From positions 62,001 through 126,000 of the forward strand of contig NZ_JANKZL010000006.1 in NCBI RefSeq assembly GCF_027568395.1: 64,000 nucleotides of DNA, given 5' to 3'. Position numbers and translations under genes: made by a program. Below, one piece after another: positions 54,301 to 62,920 of the stretch. Source of the stretch: Aminobacter sp. HY435 (GTDB taxonomy: Bacteria > Pseudomonadota > Alphaproteobacteria > Rhizobiales > Rhizobiaceae). Within the stretch, counting starts at the first letter, position 1, and each line of letters opens with the position of its first letter. The notes beneath the pieces were generated by a model. That model saw only the letters and a program-made list of their open reading frames with translations. It was not told where the DNA came from and ran no database searches.

Positions 54301-56946
54301 CAGTCGGCAGCGACGGGAGCGACAAGCGTCGCCAGCGGCGCTAAGCTCGGAGGCGCCGGCATCATCGGCGGCAATGTCTCCATCGCCAACGGCGGCATGC
54401 TCGAACCCGGCAGCGGGGCGGGTGTCGTCGGCACGCTGACCATCAAGGGCGATCTCGCACTGGCGGCAGGTTCGGCGCTCAACATGCAGTTCGGCGCGGC
54501 CAATGTCGCCGGAGGCACGCTCAACGACCTCATCGAGGTCGAGGGCGATCTCGTGCTCGATGGCACGCTCAACGTCTCGGAGACAGCGGGCGGCGCCTTT
54601 GGCGCCGGTATCTACCGCGTCATCAATTATGACGGCACGCTCACCGACAACGGCCTGGCGCTTGGCTCCATGCCCGCCGACAGCGACGTGTTCCTGCAAA
54701 CGTCTGTGGCCAACCAGATCAATCTGGTGAACGGTGCCGGGCTGACGCTGAACTACTGGGACGGCGACGCCGGGCCGAAGTTTGACGGCGCAATCGCCGG
54801 CGGCGATGGCACCTGGCTCAACAAGCCCGGCAACGACAACTGGACGGATGCCACCGGCGCCATCAACGCCCCCTACGCCAACGGCTCCTATGCCATCTTC
54901 ACCGGTGCCGCAGGCACCGTGACGGTGGACAACAGCCTCGGCCAGGTCGCCGCCACCGGCATGCAGTTCGCCACCGACGGCTACAGCATCGAAGGCGAGG
55001 CGCTGGAACTCACCGGCACGCAGGCAACGATCCGCGTCGGCGACGGCACGACGGCCGGCGCGGCGATGACGGCGACGATTGCCGCCGAACTGTCCGGGAC
55101 GAGCCAACTGGTCAAGGGCGATGCCGGCACGCTGATCCTCTCCGGGGTGAACAGCTATGGCGGCGGCACCCTGATGGCAGGCGGCACCTTGCAGGTGGCG
55201 GCCGATACCGCTCTGGGCGCGGCCTCCGGCAGCCTGTCCTTCGACGGCGGCGCGTTGCAGACGACGGCGGACATGACGAGCGATCGCACAGTGACGTTCA
55301 CCGGCGAAGGCACGTTCCTGACCGACGCCGCTACCAGCCTGACGCTCAACGGCGCGCTATCCGGCACCGGTGCGTTCAACAAGGCAGGCGACGGGAGGCT
55401 GCTGCTCACCGCCGACAGCAGCGCCTATGGCGGCGCTGCAAGCGTCTATGGCGGTACGCTGGTTGTGAATGGCGCGCTGGGTGGCACGCTTGAAGTGACC
55501 GTTGGTGGCCGGCTGGAAGGCACCGGCAAGGTTGGCGCCACGACCAATGGCGGCATCATCGCCGCCGGGCTCGGCGGTATTGGCACCTTGACCATTCAAG
55601 GTGACTACACCGGCAATGACGGTCGCATCGAGATCGCGACCGTGCTTGGCGACGACGCATCGGCGACCAGCCGCCTGGCGATCACCGGCGCCACCTCGGG
55701 CAATACGATCGTCGACGTGACCAATCGGGGCGGCCTCGGCGAGCAGACGGTCGAGGGCATCAAGATCATCGATGTCGGCGGCGCATCCAACGGCACCTTC
55801 GCGCTCGACGGCGACTATGTGTTCGGGGGCGAGCAGGCGATCGTCGCCGGCGCCTACGGATACCGGCTCTACAAGGGCGGGGTTTCGACGCCGACCGACG
55901 GCGACTGGTACTTGCGTTCCGCATTGCTCAATCCCACAGGGCCGGGCGAGCTCTACCAGCCGGGCGTGCCGATCTATGAAAGCTATGCCGGCTCGCTCCA
56001 ACAGCTCAACAAGCTCGGCACGTTGCAGCAGCGTGTCGGCAACAGGGCCTGGGGAACCCGCACCGATGGTGCGCGCCTGACCGCCGAAGGGCAGACCCCG
56101 GCCGACAGCAACGGCATCTGGGCGCGCATCGAAGCGGCCCATGCCGAGTTTGAGCCGGAAATCTCGACGAGCGGTGCTGACTACAACGCCAATACGTGGA
56201 AGCTGCAGACCGGCATCGACGGGCTGCTCATGGAAACCGAAACCGGACGCCTGATCGGCGGCGTGTTCGCTCAATACGGCCTCGCCTCGTCCAGCGTCTG
56301 GTCGACGTTTGGCGTCGGTGGCATCGACTCCTCCGGAATTGGCCTGGGGGCGACGCTGACCTGGTACGGCGAAAACGGCTTCTACCTGGACGGCCAGGCG
56401 CAGGTCACGTGGTACGACAGCGATCTGCAATCGGCGACCGCCGGTCGCAACCTGGTCGAGGGGAACGACGGCATGGGCTACGGCCTCAGCATCGAAGCCG
56501 GGCAGCGCGTCGCCCTCTCCGGCAACTGGTCACTGACGCCGCAGGCCCAGCTTGCCTATTCCTCGGTCCGGTTCGACGACTTCACCGATACGTTCGGGGC
56601 CGATGTGTCGCTTGGCAGCAGCCGCAGCCTCGTGGCTCGCCTTGGTATCGCAGCCAACCATGATGTCGAATGGCGAGACGGAGACGGGCAAGTCACCCGC
56701 GCGCGGGTCTACGGCATTGCCAATGTGTACTATGACTTGCTGGGCAGGTCGGAGATCGACGTCGCCGGCGCCGCTTTCGCAAGCCGGGACGACCGCCTGC
56801 GCGGCGGTCTCGGAGTCGGCGGTTCCTACAACTGGGCCGGCGACAAATATTCGGTCTATGGCGAAGCGCACGTGAACACGAGCCTGGAGAACATCGGCGG
56901 CAGCAATGCCATCGGTGGTACCGTCGGCTTCCGGATGAACTGGTAG
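45304..56946 (+). CDS. Giant autotransporter (type Va) with beta-strand-repeat passenger
   Basis: 3880 residues from the ATG at 45304 (GAGG just upstream; TTG at 45250 and ATGs at 45400/45415 are alternatives). A long basic N-region leads to a signal core ('ALPLAIASALAVGTATAA'). The passenger (about 80-3560) is made of autotransporter-associated beta-strand repeats, seen as dozens of variants of 'GTLVLTGANTYTGGTTINGG', predicting a very long beta-helix. Three ~0.92-kb segments are near-copies, and a block at about residues 2200-2485 has a different repeat type. The last ~290 residues are the outer-membrane beta-barrel, from 'GIWARIEAAHAEFEP' to the terminal 'GFRMNW'. Probable surface adhesin or biofilm factor. 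Confidence 0.93.
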   Translation: MQDVSTAHAPTTTPRSNVSSATSRDVSAWRRVMRGGRMTKWKGQAASFAPNVAEIVSLISTRALPLAIASALAVGTATAAVDRYWDPNGTTMGYGGAGAWNLSGAFWSPSNDGVSGPYSAWNNGTLDTAIFGGTAGTVTLGSPITVNGLIFNVGGYTLSGGVLTLGGVTPTISTIGSNTGVTINSVIAGSSGLTKALAGVLTLNGVNTFVGDIDILAGTLRVNSDAALGAAGNGVKLAAGAGLSSSGSLAGRTITLSGGQAAISGAGVGAAHFTGAGGLAVTGTVRLDDDTNDYTGATGIVSGGAIYFATIGDIGTASALGAPVDAASGTISLGVGSSAGATAVYTGSGGSSNRNWRLASWQYGASTIANQGTGTLTLTGNIVSAHTNSSISVRNMTFNAATADIELTGTISSNVAGVGVVFGGSAGRTITVTGDNTFGGGVAIQNVTVRANALKDIGVSSTLGRGTNINLGNGTLVYTGTGDSSNRNFGAGGQSILANDGTGALSLSGNISVAAVADRLTLGGSFAGTNALSGVVSGAGTLRSDGAGTWVVSGANTFTGNIVVDSGTLKAGHAEAFGTAKTATVNGGTLDLGGFDKTFISLAGTGGSIALGGAELTVKGTTSSTFGGAITGNGDLLKQGAGSLTLTGASTFTGNTTINGGAISLDFANAAAPGDNILSATSTLNLAGGVLNVSGAGGEANTQTVNGLNVIAGSNKINALSGAGGSLTLNLGGVTRTGGIVDFGMDAGTTITTTSAALGGWATVNGTDYAKVDAGKIVALDAGDYAEKDNAANWLTGDIVSDTGGLPDTAFFGTVNGSRHLGGLKYTAAAGATVNVAAGQTLGVDGTIIVASSVGTANQGITGGQLTGAASGVLGLQHNGGGTFTIESTIVDNGGATGFTKAGTGYALLSGANTYTGATTLSGGTLAINSVANAGTASAIGQAGVDSSNLVLESGTLRYVGATASTDRGFTLVNGGPSRTIEVALATTDVTFSGLVTSPDGSGFTKTGDGTLTLANAANDYTGVTTVNGGTLSVNTLANGGVASGIGAASSDSANLVLGGGGRLRYTGGTVSIDRGFTLNTGGGLVDVSAAATTLTVGGTVIGAGGLTKEGDGTLVLTGANTYTGGTRVSGGTLRAGSAQAFGNANMMTVDTGTRLELGGYDITVGGLLGGGVVDLGGRTLTTAGLSAVFTGRITGTGGFTRGAGSLTQALRGCTSDYTGATTIFGSLSFDCIANGGGASSLGASSAASANLVLGNNAFLTYTGASATTDRGFTLAGAGYLGVTNAATTLEFQGNVVGSGRLNKDGAGTLVLSGVNSFSGGTNVRGGILRAGSATALGGGGPASFSNVAGATLDLNGFDTSVSILVGGGTTGGNVELGGATLTISAGNSSNTSHYAGAISGIGNLVKNGTGIQRLTGCDSSYSGSTTVNGGYLDVACLNDGGVASSIGMSSADASNLVINGGALRYIGSGGSTDRRFTLGASGGNSLESWGTGAIDFTSSAAVTFAAANTAQTLTLAGTNTGDNKLGAQLTNNGTGVTSLTKSGTGTWILTNPGSTYTGVTTISGGVLGVDKLADGGLASSLGASSAAASNLIIGNGSTLRYTGGGDTTNRLFTLSAGVTFIESSGTGAIVFTDTGPVTLAGANQNRTIALGGTNTGNNTLAGSIGDAGTGKTILAKNDSGTWVLTGNNSFTGNTVVNAGTLVLGNGGTTGSITSNVIVAGGALAFNRSDSHSYGGLISGAGGISQIGSGTTTLTGANSYTGATNVNSGTLLVNGNQSAASGLTTVQSGATLGGTGIIGGDVVVAGGTITPGSNGAGTLTINGDLSLDAASKLAMQFGQAGSVGGALNDLIDVKGNLTLDGTLDVSATAGGTFGPGIYRIISYTGALTNNGLDIGTLPSGTGVVQTSVTGQVNLVAGGSNFSFWDGDAGPKFDGIVNGGNGIWQAGSGNGNDNWTEANGLLNDKYSDGTFAIFAGTGGVVTIDNGQGPVTAEGMQFAADGYVIAGGVLQLVGPQSTIRVGDGTVAGAGMTATIDSVLGGNTELVKTDAGTLVLTGANTYTGGTAINGGTVRIASDANLGAAAGGLSFGGGTLNTTTDFASNRAVTLAGAGTINTDSGTFWTLTGGIAGAGSLTKAGAGTVILTGDATHTGGTTISQGTLQIGNTGTTGSIAGDILNNGALAFNRTANYSFDGVISGSGSVTQNQGVLTLTADSSYGGATGVNLSQLRITAGNTVSSGGGLGVSQGGLTVSGVGSTFEAASIIAQSGSSAATINVENGGVLRATTGGLVLRKTSPVGSSAANLNISGASSLVELAGAVEIAANSATSIANAIISDGGTLTSTGTNLIGAVAGNNTAPTVTITGANSNWTSTGTLAMTNGSFSLLDGGTASFTTATIGSVSAARPASVLVSGTDSRFATTGGLTIGTGAGAGTLTIADGGLVRVGGGTFAMGTGNAALNIGGAEGGPAARAGTLDAGAVTMAALGNRINFNHSDANYTFSSAISGLGSLHHNGPGETVLTGANSYSGTTTINAGSLYINGDQTGAAGLTTVNAGGTLGGIGTIGGNVVVASGGAINPGDLGTAPGTLSIVGDLTLASGSVQNFSFGQANVPGGPLNDLIDVGGNLTLGGTLNVDASAGGSFDPGVYRVFNYGGSLTNSGWTVNLPSPNFYVQTSIANQVNLVNTAGLALRYWDGDAGPKNNGTIDGGDGAWQAAAGGTGNDNWTEDGVANAPFEDAAFAVFAGAAGTVTVDDNLGAVNVSGMQFITDGYSVGGDAINLVGAPDTVIRVGDGTTGGAGTTATIDAALNGNSRLVKSDTGTLVLTGANGYTRGTLIRGGVLQVSADANLGAALGGVSFDGGTLRTTADFSTDRYVAMVGDGTLLTDAGTTLALDGPISGGGRLTKDGDGTLLLLTDAVHLGGTTIADGTLQLGNGGTLGSIAGDIVNDGLLVANRSDLMALAGAISGSGAFTQTGTGTTVLTGANSYAGATKVDAGALLVNGDQSAATGATSVASGAKLGGAGIIGGNVSIANGGMLEPGSGAGVVGTLTIKGDLALAAGSALNMQFGAANVAGGTLNDLIEVEGDLVLDGTLNVSETAGGAFGAGIYRVINYDGTLTDNGLALGSMPADSDVFLQTSVANQINLVNGAGLTLNYWDGDAGPKFDGAIAGGDGTWLNKPGNDNWTDATGAINAPYANGSYAIFTGAAGTVTVDNSLGQVAATGMQFATDGYSIEGEALELTGTQATIRVGDGTTAGAAMTATIAAELSGTSQLVKGDAGTLILSGVNSYGGGTLMAGGTLQVAADTALGAASGSLSFDGGALQTTADMTSDRTVTFTGEGTFLTDAATSLTLNGALSGTGAFNKAGDGRLLLTADSSAYGGAASVYGGTLVVNGALGGTLEVTVGGRLEGTGKVGATTNGGIIAAGLGGIGTLTIQGDYTGNDGRIEIATVLGDDASATSRLAITGATSGNTIVDVTNRGGLGEQTVEGIKIIDVGGASNGTFALDGDYVFGGEQAIVAGAYGYRLYKGGVSTPTDGDWYLRSALLNPTGPGELYQPGVPIYESYAGSLQQLNKLGTLQQRVGNRAWGTRTDGARLTAEGQTPADSNGIWARIEAAHAEFEPEISTSGADYNANTWKLQTGIDGLLMETETGRLIGGVFAQYGLASSSVWSTFGVGGIDSSGIGLGATLTWYGENGFYLDGQAQVTWYDSDLQSATAGRNLVEGNDGMGYGLSIEAGQRVALSGNWSLTPQAQLAYSSVRFDDFTDTFGADVSLGSSRSLVARLGIAANHDVEWRDGDGQVTRARVYGIANVYYDLLGRSEIDVAGAAFASRDDRLRGGLGVGGSYNWAGDKYSVYGEAHVNTSLENIGGSNAIGGTVGFRMNW
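50563..51480 (+). repeat. Autotransporter passenger module, copy 1
   Basis: About 918 bases (residues ~1754-2059). Runs from an LTGANSYTG unit through 'LLVNGNQSAASGLTTVQSGA', 'ALNDLIDVKGNLTLDGTLDV', 'FWDGDAGPKFDG' and 'IRVGDGT' to the next LTGANTYTG unit. Matches copies at 52852 and 54232. Confidence 0.85.
52852..53781 (+). repeat. Autotransporter passenger module, copy 2
   Basis: About 930 bases. Same order of markers: 'LYINGDQTGAAGLTTVNAGG', 'PLNDLIDVGGNLTLGGTLNV', 'YWDGDAGPKNNG', 'IRVGDGT'. Separated from copy 1 by about 1.37 kb that includes the atypical repeat block. Confidence 0.85.
54232..55159 (+). repeat. Autotransporter passenger module, copy 3
   Basis: About 928 bases. 'LLVNGDQSAATGATSVASGA', 'TLNDLIEVEGDLVLDGTLNV', 'YWDGDAGPKFDG', 'IRVGDGT'. 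Separated from copy 2 by 450 bases. Confidence 0.85.
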
Positions 56947-56963
56947 CGCCCGCCAGCTATGGA

Positions 56964-56990
56964 ACCACATCGCGTCAGCGACGCTGTGGT
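56964..56990 (+). terminator. Hairpin after the autotransporter gene
   Basis: ACCACA (56964-56969) / TGTGGT (56985-56990) with inner GCGTC (56972-56976) / GACGC (56980-56984), 17 bases after the stop. No T-run. Confidence 0.5.
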
Positions 56991-57004
56991 AACCAATCCT
57001 CGAT

Positions 57005-57042
57005 ATCGATGGGCCAGGCTTGTAACCGCAAGGCCCATCGAT
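57005..57042 (+). terminator. Perfect 11-bp hairpin before ialB
   Basis: ATCGATGGGCC (57005-57015) / GGCCCATCGAT (57032-57042). Either a second terminator for the autotransporter or a leader hairpin of the IalB-family gene that starts 33 bases on. Confidence 0.5.
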
Positions 57043-57074
57043 GCCAAACTCACCAGAACGAGTACAAGAACACC

Positions 57075-57623
57075 ATGAAGACCCCCAAATTTGCCCGGCA
57101 TCTGCTGCTCGCTCTGAGCGCCGCGACACTAACGACCACAGCCATGGCCCAGACGGCCGAAGGCGTGCAGGGGCCGAGCACATTGTCCGAAACCTACGAG
57201 GCATGGACCGTGCAATGCGCCAACAGGATGGAAGGCGAACAGGCCAAACGCACCTGCCAGATGAGCCAGGAACTGTTGCAGCAAGGCACCGGCCAGCGCG
57301 TGCTGATGGTAGCAATCGGCAACACCGACCAGGGCGCCAGGGCGACAATGGTGCTGCCGTTCGGCCTGCGTCTGTCGGACGGCGTCAGCGTCAACATCGC
57401 CGAGGAGGAAGTCCTGCGCGGTGCCTATCGCACGTGCCTGCCTGCCGGATGTGTCTCCGAGATCGACTTGGCCGAAGAACTTCTCGGGAAGCTCGCGAAC
57501 GCCGAGACCGCGAGCGTGCTGATGACTGCCGACAACGGCCAGCCAGTGAAAACCGACGTCTCGCTGAAGGGTTTCAAGCCGGCCTATCAGCGATTGGTCG
57601 AGTTGGCAGGCACAGGTAAGTGA
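57075..57623 (+). CDS. Invasion-associated locus B (IalB) family protein
   Basis: 182 residues from the ATG at 57075; an in-frame start at 57009 would add 22 polar residues before the signal peptide. Signal 'ARHLLLALSAATLTTTAMA' with cleavage after AMA. The mature part matches IalB: 'YEAWTVQCANRMEGEQAKRT', 'ATMVLPFGLRLSDGVSVNI', 'YRTCLPAGCVSEIDL', with four cysteines likely in two disulphides. In Bartonella IalB assists erythrocyte invasion; in free-living relatives the role is unknown. Its place right after a giant adhesin suggests a surface-interaction cluster, inferred. Confidence 0.87.
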   Translation: MKTPKFARHLLLALSAATLTTTAMAQTAEGVQGPSTLSETYEAWTVQCANRMEGEQAKRTCQMSQELLQQGTGQRVLMVAIGNTDQGARATMVLPFGLRLSDGVSVNIAEEEVLRGAYRTCLPAGCVSEIDLAEELLGKLANAETASVLMTADNGQPVKTDVSLKGFKPAYQRLVELAGTGK

Positions 57624-57751
57624 CCCTCTGAAACATGGTGAGGACCGTCGCTCGGCCTTCCTACCTTGTTTCAGCGCCGGCATTCCAACCCCAATAGATG
57701 GGGTCGGAGGTTTCATGCTCATTCGACGACGTCGGACGAAGCAGGCCCGGG

Positions 57752-59149
57752 TCAGATGTGGAGCGCGTGGCCGAGCGTGCGTAGCGCGGCCTCGAGGAAG
57801 GCTTCGCCCTGGGTCGGATGCGCGTGGATGGTGCCGGCGATATCCTCCAGGCGCGCGCCCATCTCGATGGCCAGGCTGAAGGCGGAGGAAAGCTCGGCGA
57901 CGCCGGTGCCGACTGCCTGGATGCCGAGCACCAGATGGTTGTCGGCGCGGGCTACGATGCGGATAAAGCCGTCTTCCCCAAGCAGGGTCATCGCCCGGCC
58001 ATTGGCCGAGAACGGGAACTGCGACGACTTGATCTCGATGCCCATTGCCTTGGCTTCGTCTGGCGACAGGCCAGCGGTGACGACCTCGGGGTCGGTAAAG
58101 CAGACGGCGGGGATCGAGCGCTTGTCCCAGCTGCGCTTGTGGCCGGCAACGATCTCGGCGACCATCTCACCCTGCGCCATCGCCCGGTGCGCCAGCATCG
58201 GCTCGCCGGTGACGTCGCCGATGGCATAGATGCCGCGCATCGAGGTGCGGCACTGCTCGTCGATGCGGATGAAGCGGCCATCGCGGTCGAGGTCGATCTC
58301 TTCGAGGCCCCAGCCCTCGACAAGCGGCTTGCGGCCTACAGTCACCAGCACCTTGTCGGCCGATATCTTCTGCTCGCTGCCGTCGGCGGCCTCGACCAGC
58401 AGCGCATCGCCCTTGGAGGAAATCCCCTTGGCCTTGGCGCCGGTCAAAACCTTGACGCCGAGCGCCTCGAGCCGCTTGGCGACGGGCCGGGTCAGTTCGG
58501 CGTCGTATTGCGGCAGGATGCGTGGCAGTGCTTCGACCACGGTGACCTTTGAGCCGAGCTTGGCAAAGGCGGTGCCGAGCTCGAGGCCAATATAGCCGCC
58601 CCCGACGACGGCGAGCGCTGCCGGCACCTGCTTGAGCGCCAGCGCTTCGGTCGACGAGATCACCGGCCCGCCGAACGGCAGGAACGGCAGTTCGACCGGG
58701 ACCGAACCGGTGGCAATCACAATGGTCTCGGCGCGGATCACCTGCAGGCCGGTTTCGGTATCGACCTCGACGGTCTTGCCGTCGCGAAAGCGCGCCCAGC
58801 CCTGCACCGACTTGACTCGGGCCTTCTTGAGCAGGCCGGCGACGCCGGTTGTCAGGCGGCCGACGATGCGGTCCTTCCAGGCGACGGTCTTGGCGAGATC
58901 GAGCACAGGCGTCGACAGGCTGATGCCGAGCGGGCTGGTGCCCCCAGCCATCTCGCTTACCTTGAGATATTCGTCGGCGGCGTGGATCATCGCCTTGGAG
59001 GGGATGCAGCCGACATTGAGGCAGGTGCCGCCGGGCTTGACCGCCTCGACGATGACGGTGTCTATGCCGAGCTGGCCGGCCCGGATGGCGCAGATGTAGC
59101 CGCCGGGGCCGGCGCCGATGACGAGAAGCTTGCAGGAGATTTCCTTCAC
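57752..59149 (-). CDS. lpdA: Dihydrolipoyl dehydrogenase (E3)
   Basis: 465 residues. FAD-binding '[19 protein letters not shown]', redox-active disulphide C43/C48 ('[13 protein letters not shown]'), NAD-binding '[13 protein letters not shown]', and the C-terminal interface with '[14 protein letters not shown]'. Reoxidises the lipoyl arm of E2, passing electrons to NAD+. Last gene of the branched-chain oxoacid dehydrogenase operon, 4 bases after E2. Several lpd paralogues are expected in the genome; this one serves this complex. Confidence 0.95.
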   Translation of the reverse strand: MKEISCKLLVIGAGPGGYICAIRAGQLGIDTVIVEAVKPGGTCLNVGCIPSKAMIHAADEYLKVSEMAGGTSPLGISLSTPVLDLAKTVAWKDRIVGRLTTGVAGLLKKARVKSVQGWARFRDGKTVEVDTETGLQVIRAETIVIATGSVPVELPFLPFGGPVISSTEALALKQVPAALAVVGGGYIGLELGTAFAKLGSKVTVVEALPRILPQYDAELTRPVAKRLEALGVKVLTGAKAKGISSKGDALLVEAADGSEQKISADKVLVTVGRKPLVEGWGLEEIDLDRDGRFIRIDEQCRTSMRGIYAIGDVTGEPMLAHRAMAQGEMVAEIVAGHKRSWDKRSIPAVCFTDPEVVTAGLSPDEAKAMGIEIKSSQFPFSANGRAMTLLGEDGFIRIVARADNHLVLGIQAVGTGVAELSSAFSLAIEMGARLEDIAGTIHAHPTQGEAFLEAALRTLGHALHI

Positions 59150-59153
59150 AGCC

Positions 59154-60461
59154 TCAGCCCTCCACGAAGATCATTGCCGGCGCTTCAAGCAGCGCCTTGA
59201 GGCGCTGGACGAAGACCGCCGCGTCCCAGCCGTCGATGACGCGGTGGTCGAAGCTGGAGGACAGGTTCATCATCTTGCGTGGCACGAACTGGGTGCCGTC
59301 CCACATCGGTCGGATCATGATCTTGTTGACGCCGACGATCGCCACTTCCGGATAGTTGATGACCGGCGTGGTGGCGACACCGCCCATGGCGCCGAGCGAG
59401 GTGATGGTGATTGTCGAGCCGGTCAGCTCCTCGCGCGTCGCCGTGCCCGCCTTGGCCGCATCGGCGAGGCGGTTGACCTCTGTCGCGCAATCCCAGAGGT
59501 CGCGCGCCTCGGCGTGTCTGACGACAGGCACCACAAGGCCGCCGGGGGTCTGGGCCGCCATGCCGATATGCACGCCGGCATGGCGGTGGATGACGCCGGC
59601 ATCGTCGTCATAAGTCGCGTTGAGTTGCGGCTGCTCGGCGACCGCCTTGACCAGCGCCCGCATCAGGAAGGGCAGCAGCGTCAGCTTCGGCCTGTCCGGC
59701 TTCTTCGAGGCGTTGAGCTTGGCGCGCAGTTCCTCAAGGGCGGTGACGTCGATCTCCTCGACATAGGTGATGTGCGGGATGCGCGACTTGGCCAGCGCCA
59801 TCTTCTCGGCGATGCGCCGGCGCAGGCCGATGACCTTGATCTCTTCGACCTCGGTTTTCGCCTGCAATCCGGCGGCGGGAACAGCCGCGCCTCGCGCTGC
59901 AAAACCGTCGAGATCGTCATGCGTGATGCGTCCGGTCGGTCCGGTGCCGGGGACCTGGCGCAGGTCGATGCCGGCTTCCTTGGCCCGCAGCCTGACCGCG
60001 GGCGATGCCAGCGGCCGCTCGCCCTCGGGACGTGGAAGGCCGATGGTCGCGCCCCGTGATGCAGGCCTGAGCGCCGCGGAAGATGCAGGAGCTTTCGTGG
60101 CCGGCTCCGCTTTCTTAGCCGGCACAGGAGTGGGTTTCGGGGGTTCTGAAACAGTGCCTTCGACTTCGGTTTTCGCCTCAGCCGGCGTAGCGGCAAGCTC
60201 GGCTTCGGCCGGTGCGCCGCCAGCGACCTTGATGCGCACGATCGGCGAGCCGACCGGAACCGTGTCGCCGATCTCGGCGCCGAGCCAGAGGATTTCGCCG
60301 TCGACCGGCGACGGAATTTCGACCGTCGCCTTGTCGGTCATGACGGCAGCCAGCACGGCGTCTTCGCGCACCAGGTCGCCGATCTTGACGTGCCATTCGA
60401 CCAACTCGGCCTCGGCCACGCCCTCGCCAACGTCGGGAAGCTTGATGACATGTTCGCCCAT
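59154..60461 (-). CDS. bkdB: Branched-chain 2-oxoacid dehydrogenase E2 (lipoamide acyltransferase)
   Basis: 435 residues. One lipoyl domain with K44 ('[10 protein letters not shown]'), a Pro/Ala/Lys linker, the peripheral E1/E3-binding domain (about 138-180) and the catalytic acyltransferase domain ending with '[14 protein letters not shown]'. Forms the core of the complex and transfers the branched acyl group to CoA. Between E1beta (3 bases) and E3 (4 bases). Confidence 0.93.
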   Translation of the reverse strand: MGEHVIKLPDVGEGVAEAELVEWHVKIGDLVREDAVLAAVMTDKATVEIPSPVDGEILWLGAEIGDTVPVGSPIVRIKVAGGAPAEAELAATPAEAKTEVEGTVSEPPKPTPVPAKKAEPATKAPASSAALRPASRGATIGLPRPEGERPLASPAVRLRAKEAGIDLRQVPGTGPTGRITHDDLDGFAARGAAVPAAGLQAKTEVEEIKVIGLRRRIAEKMALAKSRIPHITYVEEIDVTALEELRAKLNASKKPDRPKLTLLPFLMRALVKAVAEQPQLNATYDDDAGVIHRHAGVHIGMAAQTPGGLVVPVVRHAEARDLWDCATEVNRLADAAKAGTATREELTGSTITITSLGAMGGVATTPVINYPEVAIVGVNKIMIRPMWDGTQFVPRKMMNLSSSFDHRVIDGWDAAVFVQRLKALLEAPAMIFVEG

Positions 60462-60464
60462 GTT

Positions 60465-61478
60465 TCAGGCCCCCATCGTTTCGATCAGCGCTTCGCCCAC
60501 CCGTTTCGGGCCGGGGAAGTAGTCCCATTCCTGCGCATGCGGATAGGGCGTGTCCCAGCCGGTGACGCGGGCGACAGGTGCTTCGAGGTGGTAGAAGCAG
60601 TTTTCCTGCACCAGCGACACGAGCTCGGCGCCGAAGCCCGAAGTCAGCGTCGCCTCATGCACCACCACGCAGCGGCGCGTCTTCCTCACCGAAGCGACGA
60701 TGGTGTCGAGATCGAGCGGCAGGAGCGTCCTGAGGTCGATGACCTCGGCGTCGATGCCAGACTCCTCGGCTGCCGCCTGCGCGACATAGACCATGGTGCC
60801 ATAGGCGAGAACGGTGACGGCGGAACCCGGCCGGCGGATCTCCGCCTTGCCGAGCGGCACGGTGAAATGGCCTTCCGGAACCTCGCCCAGCTCATGCTTC
60901 GACCAGGCCGTGACCGGCCGGTCGTGATGGCCGTCGAAGGGGCCGTTGTACAATCGTTTCGGCTCCAGAAAGATCACCGGATCGGGGTCCTCGATCGAGG
61001 CAATCAGCAGGCCCTTGGCGTCGAGCGGATTGGACGGAACCACCACCTTGAGGCCGGAAACGTGAGTGAACAGCGCCTCGGGGCTCTGGCTGTGGGTCTG
61101 GCCGCCGAAGATGCCGCCACCAGTGGGCATGCGGATGACGATCGGGCAGGTGAACTCGCCGTTGGAGCGGTAGCGCAACCGTGCCGCTTCCGAAACGATC
61201 TGGTCGTATGCTGGATAGACGTAGTCGGCAAACTGGATCTCGATGCATGGCTTGAGCCCATAGGCCGCCATGCCGACGGCGGCACCGACGATGCCGAGTT
61301 CGCTGATCGGCGCGTCGAAACAGCGCGACCGGCCGTACTTTTGCTGGAGACCTTGGGTGCAGCGGAACACACCGCCGAAATAGCCGACGTCCTCGCCGAA
61401 GACGACGACATTGTCGTCGCGGCCCATGGCAACGTCCATGGCGCTGCGGATGGCCTCGATCATTGTCATGCGCGGCAT
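60465..61478 (-). CDS. bkdA2: Branched-chain 2-oxoacid dehydrogenase E1 subunit beta
   Basis: 337 residues: 'MTMIEAIRSAMDVAMGRDDN', 'VVVFGEDVGYFGGVFR', 'PISELGIVGAAVGMAAYGLK', and the C-terminal transketolase domain 'VVVHEATLTSGFGAELVSLV'. With the alpha subunit it decarboxylates the keto acids of valine, leucine and isoleucine with thiamine diphosphate. 3 bases from its neighbours on both sides. Confidence 0.94.
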   Translation of the reverse strand: MPRMTMIEAIRSAMDVAMGRDDNVVVFGEDVGYFGGVFRCTQGLQQKYGRSRCFDAPISELGIVGAAVGMAAYGLKPCIEIQFADYVYPAYDQIVSEAARLRYRSNGEFTCPIVIRMPTGGGIFGGQTHSQSPEALFTHVSGLKVVVPSNPLDAKGLLIASIEDPDPVIFLEPKRLYNGPFDGHHDRPVTAWSKHELGEVPEGHFTVPLGKAEIRRPGSAVTVLAYGTMVYVAQAAAEESGIDAEVIDLRTLLPLDLDTIVASVRKTRRCVVVHEATLTSGFGAELVSLVQENCFYHLEAPVARVTGWDTPYPHAQEWDYFPGPKRVGEALIETMGA

Positions 61479-61481
61479 CGG

Positions 61482-62820
<1,339 letters not shown>

Positions 62821-62872
62821 TGGGGTCCCGACACCAGGACTTTGGCATTCTCTCGGCCTCTGCGAAAGGCCG

Positions 62873-62902
62873 TTGACAGCACCGGCATTCGTCGCCCATG
62901 TT
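62873..62902 (+). promoter_or_regulatory. Candidate thiC promoter
   Basis: TTGACA (62873-62878), then CATGTT (62897-62902) with an 18-base spacer, ending just before the TPP aptamer. The -10 is weak. Confidence 0.4.
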
Positions 62903-62920
62903 GCCGGCCTCACCAGGGGG

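Noticed and set aside
52063-55107. 1014-codon open frame on the minus strand inside the autotransporter gene
   Set aside because: It is antisense to strongly patterned beta-helix repeats. GC-rich codon bias and repetition keep the frame open, and the translation has no recognisable domain.
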